35,645 nucleotides of DNA from JAVBQJ01 sp031549115 (GTDB taxonomy: Bacteria; Verrucomicrobiota; Lentisphaeria; Victivallales; Victivallaceae): positions 1-35,645 of the forward strand of contig JAVBQJ010000090.1 in assembly GCA_031549115.1 (NCBI GenBank). Direction: 5' to 3'. The first letter of the stretch is position 1; every line of letters starts with the position of its first letter. Below the pieces are notes generated by a model. That model had not been told where the DNA came from. It made no database searches and was given only the letters and a program-made list of their open reading frames with translations. This document shows positions 1-6,418 of the stretch, in pieces. The position numbers were made by a program, and so were the translations under genes.

Positions 1-50
1 CTCGTGTAAAAGAGGCTTGGTTGATTGAAAATTTTGTGATTATCGCGTTT

Positions 51-1343
51 TTACGCCGCGTCGGCGAGTGACCGGAAACAGCGGATTTTATCCGGCTGTT
101 TCAAAATCACCGCCGCCAGTGCCGTCAGCGCCAAAGTCAGATGTGCAATCGTCATTTGATTACGGACGCTTCGGTAATTGAAATGTGTAGTTTGCTCGGC
201 CTCGCGGTCTCCCATGCGTGCGAAATAACGTTCCACCTCGGTTCGCTTTGCGTAGGTTTCTTGAAAAAACTTGCCTTGGCGCGGGACTTGAGCTCTGGCG
301 TCGTCGGTAATATCAATATAAGCGGTACATCCATAACGTTTCCCAGTGCTGAATTTGGGATTATCGGTTGGACAAGCGGTCGGGAGTTCCGTTTTCTTCT
401 TGCGCGATCCGGCAATGATCGGACAACGGAATTTCTTGCGCATTCGTCCGACATCGGCCGAACGTCCGCAATATTTCATTTCCAGCCCGGCCTGACAAAG
501 CGGCAAACCGTTTGCACCCAGGAGTTTTTCCGGTTGTTCATTGCGCTTGTTGATGGGAATGAATGCTTGTGCCTTCATTTCTTTGACGATGAAATCATAA
601 AACCAACGCTTGTCGTAGGCACTGTCCGCCAAGAAGATGCGTCCTTTTTTCTGACCGTAGACCCGGCGGAGTTTCCGGAAAAGGATTTTTGCGATGGTGG
701 CGTCGTCAATGTTGTTCGGTTTGGTGATTTCGACCAGCGGAACGCCTTGCTGTGAAACCAGAACATGAGTGCGATAACCCCAGAAAAAGGTGAATTTCTT
801 TGGGCCGCCGACAGGTTGCTTGAGGTAAGAATAATAACCGAATGTGACGGCTGGATTGCGTTTGATTTTCTTGGTTTTGTCGAGGCTTCGACCGGGATTT
901 TTGGGGTTGTTGTGCTTGGTATTGGCCATGACCGGCTTGGAGTCAGCGATTAGAATATTGAGCGAAACGATCCCGGAATCCACCAGAAGTTTTATGGCGG
1001 AATGATGAATGTTTTCGAGTTCGGAATTGTTGATTTGAGCGAGGAAAGCGTAAAAGCGGGAAGCGTCCGGAAGATGGCCGGGAGTAAAGCCGATCATTTC
1101 ACAGAGGACGGGACGGCTCGCAAGATCGCGAAGGAGTTCCGGGATGCTTTTGATGGCTTGCGCGTGTTTGTAGATCAGGGCTTTGACGAAGGAGAGTTGG
1201 CCGTAACCGGCGCGACCGAGGTGTTTGCGGTGCGGAATCTTCTCCCATGCGGTTTCGACGGCTAAAAAAAGTGCATCATATTTGACGTGGAATGCCGACG
1301 TTTTGAGGTGAAAGCGATAATCGCAGAATAAGGAAAGTTGCAT
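51..1343 (-). CDS. DDE transposase of an insertion sequence (IS4/IS5-like)
   Basis: This 430-residue protein should cut and rejoin the ends of its own insertion sequence. The N-terminal third has a helical region like the DUF772-type domain of IS5/IS1182 transposases (GRAGYGQLSFVKALIYK, then PDASRFYAFL). The DDE acids are readable: Asp in LNILIADSKP, Asp in IFLADSAYD and Glu in YAKRTEVERYF. The last matches the Y-x2-R-x3-E part of the IS4 signature, but the downstream Lys is not at the usual position. The frame is open from start to stop, so the gene looks intact. I could not find convincing terminal inverted repeats or a target duplication; the left end may lie outside the window. Its base composition is more AT-rich than the genes to its right, fitting a mobile origin. 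The exact IS family is uncertain. Confidence 0.85.
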   Translation of the reverse strand: MQLSLFCDYRFHLKTSAFHVKYDALFLAVETAWEKIPHRKHLGRAGYGQLSFVKALIYKHAQAIKSIPELLRDLASRPVLCEMIGFTPGHLPDASRFYAFLAQINNSELENIHHSAIKLLVDSGIVSLNILIADSKPVMANTKHNNPKNPGRSLDKTKKIKRNPAVTFGYYSYLKQPVGGPKKFTFFWGYRTHVLVSQQGVPLVEITKPNNIDDATIAKILFRKLRRVYGQKKGRIFLADSAYDKRWFYDFIVKEMKAQAFIPINKRNEQPEKLLGANGLPLCQAGLEMKYCGRSADVGRMRKKFRCPIIAGSRKKKTELPTACPTDNPKFSTGKRYGCTAYIDITDDARAQVPRQGKFFQETYAKRTEVERYFARMGDREAEQTTHFNYRSVRNQMTIAHLTLALTALAAVILKQPDKIRCFRSLADAA

Positions 1344-1372
1344 CGAATTTTGTCCTTTCTTTTGTTGTTAAA

Positions 1373-1402
1373 TTGTTTTCCGTCAGATAGATACAATATA
1401 AC
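1373..1402 (+). promoter_or_regulatory. Possible promoter upstream of the RiPP-like cluster
   Basis: TTGTTT at 1373-1378 and TATAAC at 1397-1402 are separated by 18 bases and point toward the precursor gene. The leader would be about 100 nt. The match is moderate, and the site may instead belong to the insertion sequence end. Confidence 0.25.
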
Positions 1403-1464
1403 GCCAAAAGGAGGACTTTTAAAGCGAATCAGTTGCGGAAACTGTTAAAAATAAACACATTAAA

Positions 1465-1481
1465 TGGATTCACTGAATCCA
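1465..1481. promoter_or_regulatory. Perfect inverted repeat in the leader of the precursor gene
   Basis: TGGATTC-act-GAATCCA is a perfect 7-bp inverted repeat 28 bases before the precursor start codon. It could be a regulator-binding site or a small stem-loop in the mRNA leader. A weaker repeat, CAGTT-gcgga-AACTG, lies about 30 bases further upstream. Confidence 0.4.
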
Positions 1482-1509
1482 CAAAATTAGCATAAGAAAG
1501 GGGGAGAAA

Positions 1510-1671
1510 ATGAACCAACAGAATCCATCGACCATGGAATATGAAAAGCCCGTCCTGATCGAACTCGACCGCAACCTTCTGCTCAACGGCGCCGGCGCCG
1601 GATCCTGCGGCGACTACGGTTCCGACACACTGCCGATCGATTGCGAGGATGGCTCTCTGGAGGAGATTTGA
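1510..1671 (+). CDS. Putative RiPP precursor peptide (53 aa)
   Basis: A 53-residue ORF starts at ATG with a strong ribosome binding site (AAAGGGGGAG). The N-terminal half looks like a leader: YEKPVLIEL (residues 11-19) matches the Y-x-x-P plus hydrophobic pattern seen in leaders bound by RiPP recognition elements. The C-terminal half is Gly-rich and contains GAGAGSCGDYGS, a second Cys near the end (Cys33 and Cys45) and a Ser in the acidic tail EDGSLEEI. It is followed one codon later by a radical SAM/SPASM gene in the same reading frame and then by an HPr-kinase-like gene, the order expected of a precursor, a maturase and a second modifying enzyme. The precursor role is inferred from size, composition and context. 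I know of no exact family match, and the leader/core boundary cannot be placed. Confidence 0.7.
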   Translation: MNQQNPSTMEYEKPVLIELDRNLLLNGAGAGSCGDYGSDTLPIDCEDGSLEEI

Positions 1672-1674
1672 CAC

Positions 1675-2697
1675 TTGGGCCTTATTAAGAATCTGGACCG
1701 GGTCAACATCACCTTTTCCCGGCGCTGCAATCTGTGTTGTCCGTTCTGCCTGTGCAAGAAACAGAAGTCGGACCGCCGGGAATTGAACACGCCGGAATGG
1801 TTGGATTTTATCGACGAATTGTCGACCAACAAAGTGTTCCACGTCGGAATCTGGGGCGGGGAACCTTTTTTTGGGCCGGAGTTGAGGACAATTGTCGACC
1901 GGATCGTGGCCGGGCGGATGCGTTTCCGGCTGATCACCAACGGCAGTTGCATCGATGATGCGCTGCTGGAGCATATCGCCCGGAGCCGCCGTTGCGATCA
2001 CGTGCAATTTTCCCTGGACGGCTTCGAAGACGACCACGACGCCGGGCGCGGCGGCGGAGCATTTCAGAAGACCCTGGCGGCCATCCGGCGCGCCGGGGAG
2101 CTGCAACTCAAGATTCTGGTCAATACGGTCATTTCACGGAGAAATTACCGGAGTGCGCCCGGGTTTGCGGAATTTCTGGAAACTCTGCCGGTTCACACCT
2201 ATCGGCTGAACCTGATCGATCTTGCCGATCTGCCGGGAACCGGCTATCAGGCCTTGACGACGGCGGAGCTGGCGGAAATGATCGAAGCGCTGGCATCGCA
2301 TTTCGACCGCCTGCCCCATTTAAGCCCCCACTCTCCGGCCAAACGCTACTGGCGGCAGCTGCAATCACCGCAACCGCCTGACGCGCCCTGTGAGGTTTGC
2401 CGGGCGCCGGCGGTCGAGCTGACGGTTCGCCCGGATGGTGCGTTTATTCCCTGCGGCGGCGCCGCCGACCGGGTACTGGGTTATGTGAACCGCGACCGCC
2501 TGGCCGACGTCTGGCGGGGCGCGAAGCTCGAAGCGTTCCGGAAACGATTGCTGCGGGGCCGCGAGCGCAATGAAGCGCGCTGCCGGGAGTGCATCTATCG
2601 CTGTTATTGCCGTAAATTCTGCCCCGGAACGTCCGGCAAGCGTCATTGCCGTCAGGAGCTGGCCGCGCTGTTGCGCGAACGCGGAGTCCTGCGGTGA
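1675..2697 (+). CDS. Radical SAM/SPASM protein, probable RiPP maturase
   Basis: This 340-residue protein should use an iron-sulfur cluster to cleave S-adenosylmethionine and modify the preceding peptide. The cluster motif CxxxCxxC is at Cys18, Cys22 and Cys25, followed by GGEP at residues 61-64. The C-terminal third is Cys-rich (CEVC, IPCGG, then Cys303, 306, 310, 312, 316 and 325), the SPASM region that binds auxiliary clusters. The start is a TTG one codon after the precursor stop, in the same frame. A clear GGAGGAG lies 9 bases upstream of the TTG, inside the end of the precursor gene, so translation is probably coupled. Its stop overlaps the next start (GTGA). Known SPASM maturases make thioether, ether or carbon-carbon links. 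With two Cys in the peptide a sactipeptide-like link is possible but unproven. Confidence 0.85.
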   Translation: MGLIKNLDRVNITFSRRCNLCCPFCLCKKQKSDRRELNTPEWLDFIDELSTNKVFHVGIWGGEPFFGPELRTIVDRIVAGRMRFRLITNGSCIDDALLEHIARSRRCDHVQFSLDGFEDDHDAGRGGGAFQKTLAAIRRAGELQLKILVNTVISRRNYRSAPGFAEFLETLPVHTYRLNLIDLADLPGTGYQALTTAELAEMIEALASHFDRLPHLSPHSPAKRYWRQLQSPQPPDAPCEVCRAPAVELTVRPDGAFIPCGGAADRVLGYVNRDRLADVWRGAKLEAFRKRLLRGRERNEARCRECIYRCYCRKFCPGTSGKRHCRQELAALLRERGVLR

Positions 2698-3560
2698 CGG
2701 TCGTGGAAATCACGCTTCCGGCCGGAGACGAAACGTTGCGGCTGCGGGCTTCCGGCGCTGCCGCCGCGGCGGGTCTGGCGGCATTGGGGAAGCTTCTGGG
2801 GTGTACGGCGCTGCCGCCGGAGGGCATGAGGCCGGATGCGGAGCTGCGGGAACCGGAAGCGGAGCCGGAGAGCGGGGAGAAGCAGTCGCCGGAAACTCTT
2901 TTCGCCATGCGGTCGCACCGGGTACTCTGGGATGACGGCATACCGGTGCTTTGCCGCCGTCCGCGGCTTTTGTACGAGGAGCGCCATCGGCCGGTGGAGT
3001 GGCGCATCCTGCTGGCTCTGGCGGCGGCGCGCGCGGCGGCGGATGGGCGGCATATTGCCTTGCTGCACGGCGCCTTGCTGGGGGAGCCGTTTCCCGGAAC
3101 CGTACTTTTCGGAGCGAGCGGCATCGGCAAATCCACCACGATGAAGCGTTACCGGGCCGCCGGCGGCGACGGTTCGGCCGACGATCAGATACTGCTGGGA
3201 CAGCAAGGGGGAGTTCCGGTCGTGCGCCCGTTGCCGAGTTGGAAAACGTTTCGGAACGATCCGGCAATGTGCACGGTGCCGCTCGTGCCGCTGTCGCGGC
3301 TGCTGTGCCTGGATCAGGCGGAGCGGACCGAAGCGGAAAGCATTCGCGCACTGGAGCGTCAAACGTTTCAGCTGCGGCTTTTCAACGCCTTTCTGGAGCA
3401 TGTATCGTATACGCTGCGTACGCTGCCGAATCCGGAACGCCGCAACGCCGCCGAAACGATCTGCGCAACCGTCCAGCGCCTGAGCCGGCAATTTGAACCG
3501 CGCGTCCTGGCGGCGCGCCTGGACGGCGATATCATGAAAACCCTGACGTCGTGTTATTGA
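2694..3560 (+). CDS. HPr kinase-like (HprK-fold) protein of the RiPP-like cluster
   Basis: I start this 288-residue protein at the GTG that overlaps the radical SAM stop. The C-terminal half carries HPr kinase/phosphorylase features in order: HG at 125-126, the P-loop GASGIGKST at 140-148 and ADD at 162-164, matching the HG...G.SG.GKS...VADD layout of HprK. The N-terminal ~100 residues are not recognised. Stand-alone HprK-fold proteins occur beside RiPP genes, for example ScmC of the SynChlorMet cassette and the kinases that phosphorylate the C-terminal Ser of some lasso peptides. The inferred role is phosphorylation of a Ser/Thr in the precursor, or an ATP-dependent helper function. No HPr or PTS gene lies nearby, which argues against a catabolite-repression role. 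Confidence 0.75.
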   Translation: MTVVEITLPAGDETLRLRASGAAAAAGLAALGKLLGCTALPPEGMRPDAELREPEAEPESGEKQSPETLFAMRSHRVLWDDGIPVLCRRPRLLYEERHRPVEWRILLALAAARAAADGRHIALLHGALLGEPFPGTVLFGASGIGKSTTMKRYRAAGGDGSADDQILLGQQGGVPVVRPLPSWKTFRNDPAMCTVPLVPLSRLLCLDQAERTEAESIRALERQTFQLRLFNAFLEHVSYTLRTLPNPERRNAAETICATVQRLSRQFEPRVLAARLDGDIMKTLTSCY

Positions 3561-3652
3561 CGCGTTGCCGTTATTCCCGCAGGACAACGAACTTCATGGT
3601 CGCTTTTCTTTCATGAATATGGAGGAAATGTGATTTTTTTTCCGATCAGGTC

Positions 3653-3681
3653 TTGACTTTTGTTTTTATTTGATGTATAAT
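3653..3681 (+). promoter_or_regulatory. Near-consensus sigma-70 promoter of the GntR/LacI-type regulator
   Basis: TTGACT (3653-3658) and TATAAT (3676-3681) are separated by exactly 17 bases. The predicted start lies about 30 bases before the regulator's ATG at 3720. It probably drives the regulator and perhaps the pseudopilin operon behind it. Confidence 0.75.
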
Positions 3682-3719
3682 TAATGTAGTAAATAAGACG
3701 ATAATTTCAAAGGCGGATC

Positions 3720-4832
3720 ATGACACACGAACATCTCACGACAACCTTGAAAACGCCCAAACACATTCGAATCGCCGAATTGTTGCGGGAAGAAATTATT
3801 CGCGGTCGAATGCCTGTCGGTACCCAGTTGCCCCCCGACAGCAAACTGGCAGAGCTTTACGGCGTGAACAATCGAACGATTGCCAATGGCATGGCCGTGC
3901 TGGTGGGCGAGGGATTGATCTCCCGTTCTCCCAAGCGGGGTACCGTGGTCATCAACACTTCGCCGCAGCAACGGGTCTCAAATGCCGTTGGCGTGTTTAT
4001 GTATGACAGCGGAAAAATTGCGCATGAGTTGTCCAAAGCTCTTTTACAGCGCGGTCTGTATCCGATATGGGTCAATCAGCTGGTCTATGGACACATGGTC
4101 ATGTCGCCGAATTACAAGGAACCGGTCAAGCGTTTGATGAAGAAGCTGTTGGAGGACAATCCCTACGGCTTCATCATCGAAGGGGAACGTTTCATGCCTT
4201 ATGATTTTCTCCAGCGCAACCTCCCGCGGTTGAAACGATTGGCGATCATTCGGTTCAATTTGTCGACGTTCAAGATTCCCGGCGCCAAATATTCGTTGAT
4301 CGACTGTGCGGGAATCGGGCGCGCGGCCGCCAAATATCTGATTGACCGCGGCCATCGAAAATTGACCTTCATTGCTCATGCCGAGGCGCTTCCCGCCCCG
4401 GACTATCCCCCGACCTCCCAAGAACTCATGATTGAGGGAATGAGTTCCTATTGCAGGCAGGCCGGGGCGAAGTTCATTGATGAAATCCCTCAAGCCCTGA
4501 TGCGCGGAAACAGCTTCGAGGAAATCGCTTCCCGGTATTTTGCCCATGAAAGCCGCCCGACGGGGTGTCTGCTGGCGCAGGATTCCCTCTGGCACACCGG
4601 ACTGGGCGCCGCACTGGAACAGCATTCCATCCGCTGTCCGCAGGACATCTCCGTCATCGGATGTTACAATACGGAGTGGGCCACCAAAAGTCACCCGCAT
4701 CTGTCATCGATCGACACCTATGATCAACTGATCGTACGGCGCGGCGTGGAGCTGCTGACCGAAGAAAACACCAAGGAAGAGTACTTTGCACCATTTTCCA
4801 TTGTCGAGCGCGACAGTGTCCGTTCATTATGA
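3720..4832 (+). CDS. GntR-type DNA-binding regulator with LacI-like ligand domain
   Basis: This 370-residue protein combines an N-terminal GntR winged helix-turn-helix (about residues 13-80: HIRIAELLREEIIRGRMPVGTQLPPDSK, NNRTIANGMAVLVGEGLI) with a LacI/periplasmic-binding-like effector domain (about 90-365, ending in the typical ISVIGCYNTEW and LSSIDTY). This AraR-like architecture normally binds a sugar and derepresses catabolic genes. A ribosome binding site (AAAGGCGGA) precedes the ATG. It lies 72 bases before two pseudopilins and three exported proteins on the same strand, so it likely controls that set; the ligand is unknown. Confidence 0.85.
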   Translation: MTHEHLTTTLKTPKHIRIAELLREEIIRGRMPVGTQLPPDSKLAELYGVNNRTIANGMAVLVGEGLISRSPKRGTVVINTSPQQRVSNAVGVFMYDSGKIAHELSKALLQRGLYPIWVNQLVYGHMVMSPNYKEPVKRLMKKLLEDNPYGFIIEGERFMPYDFLQRNLPRLKRLAIIRFNLSTFKIPGAKYSLIDCAGIGRAAAKYLIDRGHRKLTFIAHAEALPAPDYPPTSQELMIEGMSSYCRQAGAKFIDEIPQALMRGNSFEEIASRYFAHESRPTGCLLAQDSLWHTGLGAALEQHSIRCPQDISVIGCYNTEWATKSHPHLSSIDTYDQLIVRRGVELLTEENTKEEYFAPFSIVERDSVRSL

Positions 4833-4904
4833 TTTGGCGACTGAGAGTGTTACGGAAACCCGGTATTTATAGCAAAAAACCCATCAGAAAGGAAAGGGGA
4901 AAAC

Positions 4905-5630
4905 ATGAAAAATCGAGAACGCTTCACACTCATTGAGCTTCTGGTCGTTATTGCGATCATCGCAATTCTCGCCAGTATGCTGCTTCCGGCGCTGAGCAAG
5001 GCGCGGCAAGCGGCCCAATCCAGCAAATGTCTCAGCAATATAAAACAGCTGGGGCTGTCGTTTAAGATGTATTCTCTGGACAACAAGGATTTTCAAGTCG
5101 GCTGCAATCCGGTATTCGACGGTCAAAAATATTGCTGGGCAACGGCTTTCATGAAGCTTTACGGCATGGCGGAAAAAGTCATGTCATGCCCGTCGGCGCC
5201 GACGACCGGGAAAACGCTTCAGGCCAATATCGATGCCGGAGGGCAATGGGGTTCCGGCGTTTCCGAGCTCGGAGTGGAATGGGGCGCCTATTGCACGATG
5301 GAAGCTCCCGACCTATCGAAAACCGTCACGCCGCGTGCGTGCGGTTATACGACAAGCGCTTATATCAACACATCCGATCCGGCCCTGCCCCGTTTGAAGA
5401 ACAACGGTCCCGGCGTGAAGCTGTCTCCCTCGGAAATATATCAATGCAGCGACGGCTCTGTGATGCAATTCGATCATGCCTGTTTGGATCGAATTACCAA
5501 GACTGCGTTCCGGCACGGCAATAAAGTCAACTGGGGTTTTCTCGACGGGCACGCCGCCGCTTTGACCATGAGTTCGAAATATACCTCGGACGCCGGATTT
5601 CAAGACTATTACCGGATTGATCCGCGCTGA
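4905..5630 (+). CDS. Pseudopilin-like protein with H-X9-DG C-terminus (first of a tandem pair)
   Basis: This 241-residue protein begins MKNRERFTLIELLVVIAIIA, a type IV prepilin-like N-terminus: short basic leader, Glu at +5 of the mature form and a long hydrophobic helix. The residue before Phe is Arg, not the Gly normally required by prepilin peptidase. The C-terminus has an H-X9-DG motif (His, nine residues, then DGHAA), as in the DUF1559-like proteins abundant in Planctomycetes and Lentisphaerae. A strong ribosome binding site (AGGAAAGGGG) precedes it. It is a paralogue of the next gene; both share LSPSE-YQCSDG and MSCPSAP/MGCPSAP segments. Likely anchored in the inner membrane with the globular part outside; the function of these proteins is unknown. 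Confidence 0.85.
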   Translation: MKNRERFTLIELLVVIAIIAILASMLLPALSKARQAAQSSKCLSNIKQLGLSFKMYSLDNKDFQVGCNPVFDGQKYCWATAFMKLYGMAEKVMSCPSAPTTGKTLQANIDAGGQWGSGVSELGVEWGAYCTMEAPDLSKTVTPRACGYTTSAYINTSDPALPRLKNNGPGVKLSPSEIYQCSDGSVMQFDHACLDRITKTAFRHGNKVNWGFLDGHAAALTMSSKYTSDAGFQDYYRIDPR

Positions 5631-5678
5631 GAGACTTGTTTTTTCCCAAGGAAATCAAAATAAAATGAGGTCGCAAAA

Positions 5679-6410
5679 ATGAAAAAAAGAGAAAAATTCA
5701 CACTGATAGAATTACTTGTCGTGATCGCCATTATTGCAATTCTTGCCAGCATGCTGCTGCCCGCGCTCACCAGCGCTCTTCACAAGGCGGAAAGCGCCAA
5801 TTGCCAAAGCAACCTGAAACAAATAGGCACGGCATTTCTGATGTATCAGTTGGATTACAACGATTACCAGGTACCGTATCGGACCATGCTGGACGATCAT
5901 AAATCGTTGTGGGCGGCAACTTTGGTCAAGTTGTACGGACTGGGCGAAGGGGTGATGGGCTGCCCCTCCGCACCCATTACCGGTAAAATCTCAACGGCCA
6001 ACATCAATCTGGGAGGCCCCTGGGGGGCCGACAAAACCGCCCTGGGTGTCGATTGGACCAATGTTTGTCCGATTGACTCTCCGGCATTGGCATTGGGCGC
6101 GGGAGCCGCCCGGTCAATGGCGCCGCTGGTCTGCGGATATACGGTCAGCAACGGCATCAACGCATCGGATCCATTCCGGATCGGAGGTTCGGGAATGAAG
6201 CTGTCGCCCTCGGAAATGTACCAATGCAGCGATGGCGCCAACACCGATTTCTATCCTTCTACCGCCTCCTGGCTGGTGGCCTCCCAGCAGCGGCATACCG
6301 GTCGTGTCAACTGGGTTTATATGGATGGGCATGTCGCTTCGGTGGTATTGAACCCGGACTACCTGACCTATCCCGGATGCCGCGACAAATACGATTTGAC
6401 CCCGAGGTAA
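5679..6410 (+). CDS. Pseudopilin-like protein with H-X9-DG C-terminus (second of a tandem pair)
   Basis: This 243-residue paralogue of the preceding gene starts MKKREKFTLIELLVVIAIIA, with Lys rather than Gly before the Phe. The prepilin-type helix is followed by a globular domain ending in H-X9-DG (MDGHVAS). Cys residues in the middle are shared with its neighbour (MGCPSAP, YQCSDG). The ribosome binding site is GAGGTCGC. It lies 48 bases after the first copy and 8 bases before the phosphoesterase gene, so the genes are probably cotranscribed. The tandem arrangement suggests duplication, perhaps giving partners of one surface structure. Confidence 0.85.
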   Translation: MKKREKFTLIELLVVIAIIAILASMLLPALTSALHKAESANCQSNLKQIGTAFLMYQLDYNDYQVPYRTMLDDHKSLWAATLVKLYGLGEGVMGCPSAPITGKISTANINLGGPWGADKTALGVDWTNVCPIDSPALALGAGAARSMAPLVCGYTVSNGINASDPFRIGGSGMKLSPSEMYQCSDGANTDFYPSTASWLVASQQRHTGRVNWVYMDGHVASVVLNPDYLTYPGCRDKYDLTPR

Positions 6411-6418
6411 ACCAAGTC

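Noticed and set aside
1..1430. Terminal inverted repeats of the insertion sequence
   Set aside because: Short similarities such as TAAAAG near both ends need gaps to align; no convincing repeat or target duplication was found.
1510..3560. Lasso peptide cluster
   Set aside because: The leader resembles lasso leaders and a HprK-like protein is present, but no lasso cyclase, protease or recognition protein is seen; a radical SAM enzyme is present instead.
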